Origin: Sphingomonadaceae bacterium
GTDB lineage: Bacteria; Pseudomonadota; Alphaproteobacteria; Sphingomonadales; Sphingomonadaceae
DNA: 34,799 bases
Assembly (NCBI GenBank): GCA_009923795.1
Contig: RFSU01000002.1
Coordinates: 1 to 34,799, forward strand
Reading direction: 5' to 3'
How positions within the stretch are numbered: position 1 is the first letter of the stretch; every line of letters begins with the position of its first letter. Below are positions 10,055-19,683 of the stretch, one piece after another. Made by a program: the position numbers and the translations under genes. Under the pieces are notes generated by a model. It made no database searches and was not told where the DNA came from. It saw only the letters and a list, made by a program, of their open reading frames with translations.

Positions 10055-10618
10055 TCAACTCTGCGCTGCGGCCCAACTATCCCGATCAATGCTGTAGGTC
10101 ACATGCCGCTTGAGCGGGCTTCCTTCTGGCACATTGGGATGATCAAAGCCAAGCGCGACATGGCGGGTCATGCCCAACCGCTCCATCAGGCGCCAGCTCC
10201 GGTCATTCTCATCCACGGTAATGGCCCAAATGCTGTCATCGCTGCAATGATGAAAGCCCCATTGGATGGCGGCAGAGGCAACCTCCTGCGCATAGCCCTG
10301 GCCCCACATATCGAAGGAGAGCCTCCAGCCCACTTCCAGACAATCCGCAATTGGGGTGTTCTGCGCCCCGCGGATCAAGCCGCACCAGCCGATCAGCCGG
10401 CCATCTTCCTTGCGCTCCACGGCCCAGAAACAATGGCCCAGCCCCTCTTGCATCTGCTGCAGCCGCAGGATCAGCGCATCCACATCCTCAAGCGTCATCA
10501 GCGGCCCCAGAAAGCGCATGACACGTGGATCGGTATTGATCGCGTGAAAGGCTATCCGGTCGCGATGTTGCCAATCCCGCAGGATCAGGCGTTCCGTCTC
10601 GAGGCGGAACTCAGCCAT
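10055..10618 (-). CDS. GNAT family N-acetyltransferase (RimJ/RimL type)
   Basis: FRLETERLILRDWQHRD...VGWRLSFDMWGQGYAQEVASAAIQWGF...NDRSWRLMERLGM. Start overlaps the hemB stop. Confidence 0.9.
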   Translation of the reverse strand: MAEFRLETERLILRDWQHRDRIAFHAINTDPRVMRFLGPLMTLEDVDALILRLQQMQEGLGHCFWAVERKEDGRLIGWCGLIRGAQNTPIADCLEVGWRLSFDMWGQGYAQEVASAAIQWGFHHCSDDSIWAITVDENDRSWRLMERLGMTRHVALGFDHPNVPEGSPLKRHVTYSIDRDSWAAAQS

Positions 10619-11603
10619 TGAGGAGCTTGGCCGCATGCAGCGCGTGATAGGTCAACACGCCCGAGCAACCCGCGCGCTTGAACGCCAAAAGCGTCTCTAA
10701 AACCAGCTTATCTCGGTCGCCCGCTCCGGCTGCAACGGCAGCCTCGATCATCGCATATTCACCCGACACTTGATAAGCAAAGACCGGCACTTCAAAGGCC
10801 TGCTTCACGCGCACGATAATGTCGAGATAGGGCAGGCCCGGCTTCACCATGACGCTATCGGCGCCCTCTTCCAGATCGAGCGCGACTTCACGCAACGCCT
10901 CTTCTGCATTGGCCGGATCCATCTGATAGGTTTTCTTATCACCCTGCAACAACCCCGCTGCGCCCACCGCATCGCGAAACGGGCCGTAAAAGGCGCTGGC
11001 ATATTTGGCGGCGTAAGACATGATCTGGACATTGGGGAAAGCCGCGTCCTCCAAAGCGTCGCGGATCGCACCAATGCGGCCGTCCATCATATCCGAAGGC
11101 GCGATGATATCCGCCCCGGCGCGCGCTTGGTTGAGCGACTGGCCAACCAGCACCTCCACCGTCGCGTCATTGAGAACATAGCCATTCGCATCGATCAGCC
11201 CATCATGCCCATGGGCGGTATAGGGGTCGAGCGCGACGTCGGTGAGGACACCAATATCGGGCACAGCATCCTTGATTGCCCGGGTTGCCTGGCACATCAG
11301 ATTATCGGGATTGAGTGCCTCACGCCCATCATCCGTGCGCAACGCACGCGGCGTATTGGGGAAAAGGGCAATGCAAGGAATGCCCAGATCACGCGCCTCC
11401 TTTGCCCGCTTCACAATCTCCGCCACTGGCCAGCGCGACACGCCGGGAAGCGTTGCAATCGGTTCCTCCGTATCGCCTGCGGTAATGAAGAGGGGCCAGA
11501 TCAGGTCCGCTGGCGTCAGCACGGTTTCCCCATGGAGAGCGCGGCTCCAAGCAGAAGTGCGCGTGCGGCGCGGGCGGTTGGCGAGATGAAGGCCGCTCGT
11601 CAT
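10611..11603 (-). CDS. hemB: Porphobilinogen synthase (delta-aminolevulinic acid dehydratase)
   Basis: RPRRTRTSAWSRALHGETVLTPADLIWPLFI, DVALDPYTAHGHDGL, GADIIAPSDMMDGRIGAIR, GADSVMVKPGLPYLDII, FAYQVSGEYAMI. Confidence 0.96.
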   Translation of the reverse strand: MTSGLHLANRPRRTRTSAWSRALHGETVLTPADLIWPLFITAGDTEEPIATLPGVSRWPVAEIVKRAKEARDLGIPCIALFPNTPRALRTDDGREALNPDNLMCQATRAIKDAVPDIGVLTDVALDPYTAHGHDGLIDANGYVLNDATVEVLVGQSLNQARAGADIIAPSDMMDGRIGAIRDALEDAAFPNVQIMSYAAKYASAFYGPFRDAVGAAGLLQGDKKTYQMDPANAEEALREVALDLEEGADSVMVKPGLPYLDIIVRVKQAFEVPVFAYQVSGEYAMIEAAVAAGAGDRDKLVLETLLAFKRAGCSGVLTYHALHAAKLLNG

Positions 11604-11684
11604 GGAATCCCCTGTCTTTCTCAGGCGCACTATAGGCTGATGGCGCGCGCGATGGCAGTAAAATCGATCTTTGGACAGTTTTAA

Positions 11685-13061
11685 TTAACCTGCGACCATG
11701 CGGGAATGTCGCCAGCCACCGTGGAGATAATAGGCAAGTGATAGAATAGCAGAGGTCAATGCACTTGCTGCAAAGGCCGCCCAGATCGCGTCTGCGCCCC
11801 AATGGGGGTAAAGCGAAAAGCCAATGACAAAGCGCATGACAACCGCCGAAAGCACAAGAATGATGAAGGGTATGATGACAGCGCCATTGGCCCGGACGAC
11901 CGAGCCGACCACCATCGAAATGCCCATCAAGACAAACGTCCAGCCGATCATCAGATTGATATGTGCAGCCAGCGCAATTGCCGGGCTCCCCGTCGGCAGG
12001 AAGACCCCCGTCAAAGGGTGTACCGCCAAGGTGATCAGACCCAGCAGGGTGGCCGACATCGCAACATTAATACCAATCCCTGCCCACGCCACATGGTTGA
12101 GGCGCGACCAATTGCCGGCCCCGATATTCTGAGCGGCCATCGCGCTGACCGCGCTGCCAACCGCAATTGCGGGCATTTGGGCATAGCTCCACAATTGCGT
12201 CATCACGCCATAGGCCGCTGCCATATCCACGCCCTCGCGATTGATTAGGCCAATCATCACCAGCGACGACAGCGACATCACAATCATTGACAGCCCCATC
12301 GGCATGCCCTTGCGAAGAATAACGCCAACAGGCTTCCGGCTCGGCCGCAGCCAGCGCAATTCAGCGCCCTTCAGCCGGATGACAATATCGCGCCGATAAA
12401 TCTGCCAGACCAGCACGGTCAGGCTGATCAATGTGGCTAAAAGCGTCGCAAGGGCAGAGCCCGCGATCCCCATGGCCGGGATCGCGCCAAGACCCAGAAT
12501 GAGAATGGGGTTCAGCCCAGCATCAAGCCCGACGGTGAGGATCGTATTCCACAATGGCGTAACCGCGTCCCCCACCCCGCGCATGGCGGAACTCAGCAAC
12601 ACGCCTAGAAACGCAAAGGGCATGCCGAGGAAGATGACGCGTAAATAGGTCAGCGCCAACGGAAAAGCAGTCGCAGGGGTTGCGAGTAAATGCAGAAGAT
12701 GGGGCGCAAAAATCCAGCCCAGGGCTGCACACGCAATGCCTAGGCAGCAGAACAGGCCGACGGCTGCACCCAAGGTGCGCCGAACATCGGCAATGTCTCG
12801 CCGCCCCATGGCCTGACCAATGAGGATGGTCGTCGCCATCGCAAAGCCGAACATGGTCGAATAAAGAAGGAACAGGATCAGATTGGCATTGGCCGTGGCG
12901 GCCAGCGCCCTTTCCCCCAGAAAACGGCCAACAAAAACGGCGTTCACCGATCCATTCATTGACTGGAGAATATTCACCCCAAGCGACGGCAGGGCGAAGA
13001 GAAACAGCGTCTTGGCAACTGGGCCTTGCGTCAAATCCCGCTGCCGCGCGATATTGCTCAT
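11685..13061 (-). CDS. MATE family efflux transporter
   Basis: Polytopic protein; [37 protein letters not shown], two MatE-like halves, [13 protein letters not shown]. Confidence 0.92.
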   Translation of the reverse strand: MSNIARQRDLTQGPVAKTLFLFALPSLGVNILQSMNGSVNAVFVGRFLGERALAATANANLILFLLYSTMFGFAMATTILIGQAMGRRDIADVRRTLGAAVGLFCCLGIACAALGWIFAPHLLHLLATPATAFPLALTYLRVIFLGMPFAFLGVLLSSAMRGVGDAVTPLWNTILTVGLDAGLNPILILGLGAIPAMGIAGSALATLLATLISLTVLVWQIYRRDIVIRLKGAELRWLRPSRKPVGVILRKGMPMGLSMIVMSLSSLVMIGLINREGVDMAAAYGVMTQLWSYAQMPAIAVGSAVSAMAAQNIGAGNWSRLNHVAWAGIGINVAMSATLLGLITLAVHPLTGVFLPTGSPAIALAAHINLMIGWTFVLMGISMVVGSVVRANGAVIIPFIILVLSAVVMRFVIGFSLYPHWGADAIWAAFAASALTSAILSLAYYLHGGWRHSRMVAG

Positions 13062-15685
13062 GCGCCCAGCCGCGCCAGCGCTGCCTGCAACCGCTCCACC
13101 TCTGCTGATTTCTCGGCATGGTCGGCGCGGGCCTTGTCCACCGCTTCCGGCTTGGCCTTTTCGACAAAGGCTGGATTATTGAGCCGCCCGGCAAGCGAGG
13201 CCGCTTCCTTGGACGCCGCCTCAATGCCCTTAGTGATGCGGGCGCGTTCGGCATCAAGATCAATGACGCCAGCCAGAGGCAGGACAAACGTCGCCTCATC
13301 AACCACAAGCTGAATTGCCCCGCCATCCGGCGCGGCATCGGTCGAGACCTTGTCCAGACGGGCAAGTCGGGCAAGGGCTGCTTGCTGGCGCGTCAGCCTT
13401 TGGACAGTCGACGCATTCGCATCCCGCACAAAGGCATTGAGGCGTGCGCCAGGTGCAATGCCCAGTTCATTCTTCGCCGTGCGCACTTCGCTCACCAGCT
13501 TGATCAGCCACTCAATCTCCGCGCTCGCGTCGGCATCGGGCGTCGCGGTGGGGGGGTCGGGCCATTTGGCGTGGATCAGATCATTGGGCCGGTCACCAAG
13601 CGCGTGCCACAGCTCTTCGGTGATGAAGGGCATGAAGGGGTGAAGCATGACCAGAATCTGGTCGAGCACCCATCCGGCAACCGCCTGTGTTTCTTCATCA
13701 ATCTGGCCCTTGATCAGTTCCAGATACCAGTCGCAGAACTGATCCCAGACAAAGTGGTAGAGGACATCTGCCATCCCATCGAAGCGCAGTTCCTCAAACG
13801 CCTTGTTGAGCGTGGCAAGCGTGGCCGTGACTTCGCCGATGATCCAGCGGTTGACCGCACTGGTCGCCTCAGGCGCTTCAACGCTCTTGCTGCCGCCAAT
13901 GCCATTGGCCTGTGCAAAGCGCGATGCGTTCCAAAGCTTGGTCGCAAAGTTGCGATAGCCCTCAACCCGCTTTTCATCCATTTTCACATCGCGGCCCTGG
14001 CTTTCCATCGCCGCCATGAAGAACCGCAGCGCATCTGCGCCATATTGGTCGATGAGACCCAGCGGATCGACGACATTGCCCTTGGACTTGGACATTTTCT
14101 GCCCATCCGCTGCGCGCACCAGCCCATGAAGGTAAAGCGTGCGCCAAGGCACATCCTTCATGAAGTGAATGCCCTGCATCGCCATGCGCGCATCCCAGAA
14201 GAACAGGATGTCAAAGCCGGAAATGAGAACGTCATTCGGGTAATGGCGCGTCAATGTTTCGGTCTGATCCGGCCAGCCCAGCGTGCCAAAGGGCCAAAGG
14301 GCGGAGGAGAACCAAGTGTCGAGCACATCGGGATCACGCGTCAGGTCTTTACCACCCGCCAGCGACTTGGCTGCATCTTCATCTTCTGCAACGAACACGC
14401 TGCCGTCTGCATCATACCAAGCGGGGATCTGATGCCCCCACCAAAGCTGGCGGGAGACGCACCAAGGCTGGATATTCTCCATCCAGTTGAAATAGGTCTT
14501 CTCCCAAGTCTGCGGCACGACCTTGATCGCACCAGAACGCACGGCCTCAATCGCGGGCTTCGCCAAGGTCTCGGCATCGACATACCATTGGTCGGTCAGC
14601 CAAGGTTCAATCACTTGGCCCGAACGGTCGCCATAAGGCGTTTGGATCACGCGATCCTCCACCTTATCGAGCAGACCCGCAGCCTCAATGGCGGCGACAA
14701 CTTTCTTGCGCGCCTCAAACCGATCGAGACCCAGATAGTCTGCCGGGATAAACCCATCGACCGTCTGCACAACGCGGGCTTCAGCATCGAGCATGTTGAG
14801 CATGTCAGCGGCCTTGAAGCCCGCGCGTTTGCCGACTTCGAAATCGTTAAAGTCATGGCCGGGCGTAATCTTGACCGCGCCAGACCCCAATTGCGGATCC
14901 GCATGCTCATCGGCCACAATCGGGATTTCACGGCCCGTGATCGGCAGGCGAATGGTTTTGCCGACCAGCGCCTTATAGCGATCATCCTCTGGATTCACCG
15001 CAACCGCCATATCGGCGAGCATCGTTTCCGGTCGCGTGGTCGCAACCAGAATATGCCCGCTGCCATCGGCGAGCGGATAGCGGAAATGCCAAAATTTGCC
15101 GTTCACTTCGCGCGTTTCGACCTCAAGGTCCGAAATTGCGGTTTTCAGGCCCGGATCCCAATTCACCAGCCTTTTGTCGCGATAGATCAGCCCCTCATTA
15201 TAGAGATCGACGAACACTTTGAGGACGGCGCGGCTAAAACCTTCATCCATCGTAAAGCGTTCATTGGCCCAATCCATCGAGCAGCCAAGGCGGCGCAGCT
15301 GGCGGGTGATCTGCCCACCGGACTCTTCCTTCCACTCCCAAATTTTGGCGATAAAGTCCTCGCGGGAGAAGTCGGTGCGCTTCTGACCTTGAGCATTGAG
15401 TTGCCGCTCAACCACCATCTGCGTTGCAATACCCGCATGGTCTGTGCCGACGACCCAGAGCGCGTCCTTGCCCTGCAAACGCGCGTGGCGGATCAGAATA
15501 TCCTGCAGCGTATTGTCGAGCGCATGGCCGATATGCAGGCTGCCCGTCACATTGGGCGGGGGATTGACGATCGTATAGGGTTCAGCATCGGGGCGATTGG
15601 GGCGGAATGCGCCCGTTTCTTCCCAATGGGCATACCATTTGGCCTCAATGGCCGACGGATCGAAAGTCTTGGGCAGTTCTGACAT
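13058..15685 (-). CDS. valS: Valyl-tRNA synthetase
   Basis: [22 protein letters not shown] (HIGH), [31 protein letters not shown] (KMSKS), C-terminal coiled coil. Start at [22 protein letters not shown]. Confidence 0.97.
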   Translation of the reverse strand: MSELPKTFDPSAIEAKWYAHWEETGAFRPNRPDAEPYTIVNPPPNVTGSLHIGHALDNTLQDILIRHARLQGKDALWVVGTDHAGIATQMVVERQLNAQGQKRTDFSREDFIAKIWEWKEESGGQITRQLRRLGCSMDWANERFTMDEGFSRAVLKVFVDLYNEGLIYRDKRLVNWDPGLKTAISDLEVETREVNGKFWHFRYPLADGSGHILVATTRPETMLADMAVAVNPEDDRYKALVGKTIRLPITGREIPIVADEHADPQLGSGAVKITPGHDFNDFEVGKRAGFKAADMLNMLDAEARVVQTVDGFIPADYLGLDRFEARKKVVAAIEAAGLLDKVEDRVIQTPYGDRSGQVIEPWLTDQWYVDAETLAKPAIEAVRSGAIKVVPQTWEKTYFNWMENIQPWCVSRQLWWGHQIPAWYDADGSVFVAEDEDAAKSLAGGKDLTRDPDVLDTWFSSALWPFGTLGWPDQTETLTRHYPNDVLISGFDILFFWDARMAMQGIHFMKDVPWRTLYLHGLVRAADGQKMSKSKGNVVDPLGLIDQYGADALRFFMAAMESQGRDVKMDEKRVEGYRNFATKLWNASRFAQANGIGGSKSVEAPEATSAVNRWIIGEVTATLATLNKAFEELRFDGMADVLYHFVWDQFCDWYLELIKGQIDEETQAVAGWVLDQILVMLHPFMPFITEELWHALGDRPNDLIHAKWPDPPTATPDADASAEIEWLIKLVSEVRTAKNELGIAPGARLNAFVRDANASTVQRLTRQQAALARLARLDKVSTDAAPDGGAIQLVVDEATFVLPLAGVIDLDAERARITKGIEAASKEAASLAGRLNNPAFVEKAKPEAVDKARADHAEKSAEVERLQAALARLGA

Positions 15686-15747
15686 GATCCGGCCTTTGCC
15701 AGCCGCATGGCGGCCTTGCAACCCAGCCGCGGCAATGGGCGCGCGGT

Positions 15748-16164
15748 TTAGCTTTGTGCCTGCCCCGTAATCCGGGCGACCTCTTGGGCAACAACGCGTT
15801 CCACAATCTCTGGCAGATGGGCGTCCAGCCAATCCTTGAGCATGGGTTTCAGCATCTCGCGCACCAGCCCTTCAAGCGTATCTGCGCCCGCAATATCGGG
15901 TTTGACGATAAGGCGAGAGAGGCTGGAGAGCGCCTGTCGGCTGGCGGCCGCCGCATCCGCCGAGACAATCTGCTCAACGACAACGGCCTCTGTCAGCTCT
16001 AAAACGGTATTATCGGCATCTGCGGAGGGAGCGGCGGCATCAGAAGACGCCGCGCGCGACCGCGCCTTTGGGGCCGGCTGCGCCCGGCCATCATCTTCGG
16101 CGATAATCTTTTTAATGGAGGAGAGAATCTCTTCCATTGAGGGTTCATGCGCTGCCCCGCCCAT
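15748..16164 (-). CDS. DUF2497 / PopZ-like polar organizing protein
   Basis: N-terminal [19 protein letters not shown] and C-terminal [37 protein letters not shown] with a low-complexity linker are characteristic of DUF2497/PopZ. Confidence 0.88.
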   Translation of the reverse strand: MGGAAHEPSMEEILSSIKKIIAEDDGRAQPAPKARSRAASSDAAAPSADADNTVLELTEAVVVEQIVSADAAAASRQALSSLSRLIVKPDIAGADTLEGLVREMLKPMLKDWLDAHLPEIVERVVAQEVARITGQAQS

Positions 16165-16180
16165 TTGACGCGACTCCCTA

Positions 16181-17614
16181 TTATTTGGCTGGCTGGATCG
16201 GGGTGTCCGATGTCTGCGCTTTTGAGTCAACCGTGCGTGTCGCCTGCGGCTTAGGCTTGGGATCTTGATCCCAATCGACAAAAATGCCCTTTACCCGGCG
16301 ATAATTTTGGGTTGGATCATAGAGCGCGCCCCCATCAAGCCCCAGATCCTGCGCTTCGGCCTGACCCATTGCGGACAGCAATTGGAAGCCCGCGACATAG
16401 GCATTGCGCTGCGCCGTCACCAATTCAACCTGTGAATTCAAAAGTTCGCGCTCTGCATCGAGAATGTCGAGGATGGTGCGTGTACCGACGCTATTTTCCG
16501 CACGCACCCCTTCGAGCGCAAGGGAGCTGGCCTCGACCGCAATTTGGGCGGACTGAATGACATCATTGGATGCCCGCCAGGATGCAAAGGCAGACCTTGT
16601 GCCTGCAATCACGCCGCGTTCCACCGCAATCTGCTGCTCAATCGATTGGCTTTGGCGGGCCTGCGCCTGCCGCACCTGCGCCGAGGGGCCACCACCCTGA
16701 AAAATCGGGATGCTGATCTGCGCGCCAGCCGTTGTCGCCCGTGTCGAGCCCGGGAATGTGCCCGGCAGAGAATTGAGATAATCTGTATAGGATGTGTCGC
16801 CAATGGCCGCGAGCCGGGGCATGCGCTGCGCCTTGGCAGCACCCACATCATAGCGTGCGGCATCCCGCGCCTTGCCTGCGGCCAACAGGAGCGGATTATT
16901 CTTCAGCGCAACATCCACAGCCGCTTCCGGCGTGGTCGGCAAATTGGGAAGCGTTGGGGGAGAGGCCAGATTATCCGGTTCACTCCCCACCAGCTGAATA
17001 TAATTTTCCTTGCTGGCGATCAGCCGTGCTTCGGCCTGTTGCAGCTGAGCCTTTGAAAGCGCGAGACGCGCTTCGGACTGGGCGACATCGGTGCGCGTCA
17101 AATCACCCACCTCAAACCGATCCCGCGTGGCATCCAGATTGACGCCCAGGACACGAACCTGCGTACGGCTGAGCTCCACAATCGCCTGATCGCGGATGAC
17201 ATCCATATAGGAGGCCACAACCGCACTGAAGAGATCAGCCTCTGTACCGCGCAAATTGGCTTGGCCAGCTTCTACGCGCGCACGCGCGCCTTTCACAGCA
17301 TTGCGCACGCCGCCGCCCAGATAGAGCGGCACACTCACGCTCGCACGACCTGTAAAGAACCTGTCTGGGCTGCCAATCGAGACGGTCGAGCTATGCAGCG
17401 TTTCATTATAGGCGCCGGTCACCGAGACATCCGGCAAGCCATTGGCGCGGATGAGAGGAACATTCTCATCATTGGCGCGCTGAGCAGCACGTGCGCCCGT
17501 GAGCGTCGGGTTGGTCGTATAAGCCTTCCAAAGCGCCTCACGCAGCGTCTCTGCCGATGCCATGCTGGGCAAGGAGAGCGCCAATAACAGGCCGATCTTG
17601 ATCCGGTGGGACAT
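16181..17614 (-). CDS. tolC: TolC family outer membrane efflux protein
   Basis: Signal peptide; ETLREALWKAYTTNPTLTGARAAQRANDENVPLIRANGLPDVSVTGAYN, VGDLTRTDVAQSEARLALSKAQLQQAEA, SVGTRTILDILDAERELLNSQVELVTAQRN. Confidence 0.93.
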   Translation of the reverse strand: MSHRIKIGLLLALSLPSMASAETLREALWKAYTTNPTLTGARAAQRANDENVPLIRANGLPDVSVTGAYNETLHSSTVSIGSPDRFFTGRASVSVPLYLGGGVRNAVKGARARVEAGQANLRGTEADLFSAVVASYMDVIRDQAIVELSRTQVRVLGVNLDATRDRFEVGDLTRTDVAQSEARLALSKAQLQQAEARLIASKENYIQLVGSEPDNLASPPTLPNLPTTPEAAVDVALKNNPLLLAAGKARDAARYDVGAAKAQRMPRLAAIGDTSYTDYLNSLPGTFPGSTRATTAGAQISIPIFQGGGPSAQVRQAQARQSQSIEQQIAVERGVIAGTRSAFASWRASNDVIQSAQIAVEASSLALEGVRAENSVGTRTILDILDAERELLNSQVELVTAQRNAYVAGFQLLSAMGQAEAQDLGLDGGALYDPTQNYRRVKGIFVDWDQDPKPKPQATRTVDSKAQTSDTPIQPAK

Positions 17615-17680
17615 TGTTATTCCTTCATCTGGGCCCTTAGCCCTTTTTCCTTGAACTTCTGGTCCCCCCGGACGATCTGT

Positions 17681-18334
17681 TCAGAATGAAAACACTTTCG
17701 GCTGTGCAAAGCCAGGAAGCGCAACGGCATCAGCATCCATGATTGGATCCAAGCCAAAGCCCGCGCCCGCTTTATAGCCAATGGACAGGCGCGATACGCC
17801 CCCATCTATCACCGCGGCCGCCAAACGCCCCTTTTCCGCCAGCTGGCGAATCAAGGCATCGGGCACCTGCTCAATGGCCCCATCAACAAGAATCACATCA
17901 TAGGGCGCGCCCTTGCTATGGCCCTTGGCAAGATCCCCCGAGATGACAGTGACGTTGGGAAGACCCTTCAACTGCGCCTTGGCCTCGCCTGCAAGCGCTG
18001 CATCGCTTTCCAGTGCGACGACAGAGCTGGCAAGCCCCGCAACCACGGCAGCCGCATAGCCAGAGGCTGCGGCCACGACCAAGACCTTATCGGTCGGGGC
18101 AATATCGGCCTCAACAATCAAACGGGCTGTCACCAAAGGCGGGTTCATCGACCGCGTGGCGGACAGGGGGATGGCCCGATCAACATAGGCCGTGGCGCGA
18201 CGATCCGCCGGCACAAACTCTTCACGCGCGACGGATTCGATCGCCGCGGTCACCCGAGGATCGGAAACGGCGTTGGTGCGAAGCTGGCTGTCCACCATCG
18301 CACGGCGCATGGCCGGAAAATCAAGATTGCTCAC
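17681..18334 (-). CDS. Protein-L-isoaspartate O-methyltransferase family protein
   Basis: MRRAMVDSQLRTNAVSDPRVTAAIESVAREEFVP, SAM-binding region KVLVVAAASGYAAAVVAGLASSVVALESD. Confidence 0.88.
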   Translation of the reverse strand: MSNLDFPAMRRAMVDSQLRTNAVSDPRVTAAIESVAREEFVPADRRATAYVDRAIPLSATRSMNPPLVTARLIVEADIAPTDKVLVVAAASGYAAAVVAGLASSVVALESDAALAGEAKAQLKGLPNVTVISGDLAKGHSKGAPYDVILVDGAIEQVPDALIRQLAEKGRLAAAVIDGGVSRLSIGYKAGAGFGLDPIMDADAVALPGFAQPKVFSF

Positions 18335-18497
18335 ACTGGCTCCTGTGACACACGTGTCTTATAGATACAATACAGCTTGAATGAACTTTTGCTTTAGCGC
18401 CGCCTTGCCCATGCGCCAAGCGGCAAGGTTTAAATTCATGCCTGGTTGACACTTACGCCCTTTTCGACGCACAGACCGCACCGCACCGCGCGATCGA

Positions 18498-18571
18498 GGC
18501 CCGATGGCGGAGTGGTGACGCAGCGGACTGCAAATCCGTGCACGCCGGTTCGATTCCGGCTCGGGCCTCCA
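18498..18571 (+). tRNA. tRNA-Cys (GCA), CCA encoded
   Basis: ggcccgatggcggagtggtgacgcagcggactGCAaatccgtgcacgccggttcgattccggctcgggcctcca; acceptor GGCCCGA/TCGGGCC, U73 discriminator. Confidence 0.96.
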
Positions 18572-18609
18572 TATCGCCAAAGACGTTGGCAGCGCATCGC
18601 TCAAAAAGG

Positions 18610-19599
18610 TTAACGCCGGGTGCCAGTGCTGTCACCAACCCCCCAGGGATCAAAAGGCGCAGCCCGCAACCAGCGCGTGGCTATCCATTTTGTGCCTTGA
18701 GCAACGGGCAATCCGGCGTGCCGCGACTTGGCATCAGGTCGGCCCGCCGCGTCCACATTTAAAAAGAACAGCGCATCGCCAATACGACCCTTAAACCGGG
18801 TCGCGTTCTCTTCAAGATAGGTTTCCCCACCCGCATAGCCCTCATTCAGATACAAAATGCAGGTCGCCACCCGCTGATTACAGGGCTCGGGAAGCGCATC
18901 GACATGCAGCCGATATTGCTGGCCGGGGGCATAATGGAGCAGGGAAAAGGATTCCCCCTGCGCAACAGGGATGTGTGTCGCAGCAGCGATTCGGCGCTGT
19001 ATTGCCTGAATAGGCAAGGATTCGCGCGTTGGCCCCAAGGTTGCCCCCGCCGATGTGCGGATGGGATGCGGCAGGAATTTGCCACTGCGCGGGTCGACAA
19101 TCATCGATGGCTCGAGCAGGTCTTGGCCTGCGCGGGCAATATGGGCGCATTCGTCCGGGGTGAGAAATGCCGGAAAGCACTGGGCCGAAGGGGTTTCACT
19201 GAGGGTTTCAGCTTTAACTGGGTGCGTTGGATAGCCATCGGCATCGATATTCATCGCGTGCAGAAGACGCATATGCTCTTTGGCCTCTGCATCCCATTGA
19301 GCCGTCTTGCGCAAGAGGGTGAGCGCCGCTTGCCAGTCTGACGGCGCACCTGAGCCATTGGCTGTGAGGGCAATCAAGGCCAAGGCCGCCCAGCCATGCC
19401 GGGCCTCCGCCGCCTGCGCCAATAAGGATCGTGCCAAGGCCAGATCGCGCGGCACAGGATAGCCGATCAGTCGCCAGGAGCCGAGCAGCGCCAAAGCCTC
19501 CGCATCGCCAGACTGTGCCGCACCTTCTGCGATCCGGATGGCCGCGTCGACCTCTCCTGAATCCAGCTTTTGCTGCGCTTGATCGGCGGGATGTTCCAT
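18610..19599 (-). CDS. Prolyl 4-hydroxylase-like 2OG-Fe(II) oxygenase with N-terminal Sel1-like repeats
   Basis: N-terminal Sel1/TPR-like helices; C-terminal YRLHVDAL (HxD), CILYLNEGYAGGETYL, SRHAGLPVAQGTKWIATRW (distal H and 2OG-binding K). Start between 19599 and 19605 is uncertain. Confidence 0.87.
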   Translation of the reverse strand: MEHPADQAQQKLDSGEVDAAIRIAEGAAQSGDAEALALLGSWRLIGYPVPRDLALARSLLAQAAEARHGWAALALIALTANGSGAPSDWQAALTLLRKTAQWDAEAKEHMRLLHAMNIDADGYPTHPVKAETLSETPSAQCFPAFLTPDECAHIARAGQDLLEPSMIVDPRSGKFLPHPIRTSAGATLGPTRESLPIQAIQRRIAAATHIPVAQGESFSLLHYAPGQQYRLHVDALPEPCNQRVATCILYLNEGYAGGETYLEENATRFKGRIGDALFFLNVDAAGRPDAKSRHAGLPVAQGTKWIATRWLRAAPFDPWGVGDSTGTRR

Positions 19600-19629
19600 G
19601 GCCATGCATTCCACCCTGAAGGTCAAAGA

Positions 19630-19661
19630 AAAAGGGGCGGAGACGCATCCCCACCCCTTTT
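19630..19661 (-). terminator. Rho-independent terminator downstream of the TonB-dependent receptor
   Basis: Inverted repeat AAAAGGGG...CCCCTTTT with extended GC pairing; minus-strand transcript ends CCCCTTTTTCTTT. Confidence 0.75.
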
Positions 19662-19683
19662 CCTTGGTCAGTTTACCGCTGGA

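Noticed and set aside
10770-11684. 304-aa plus-strand ORF antisense to hemB
   Set aside because: Antisense shadow of a confident hemB gene with no domain-like sequence.
13118-15682. 854-aa plus-strand ORF antisense to valS
   Set aside because: It mirrors valS almost end to end, has no recognisable domain, and valS is certain on the minus strand; long antisense ORFs are expected from codon bias in GC-rich genomes.
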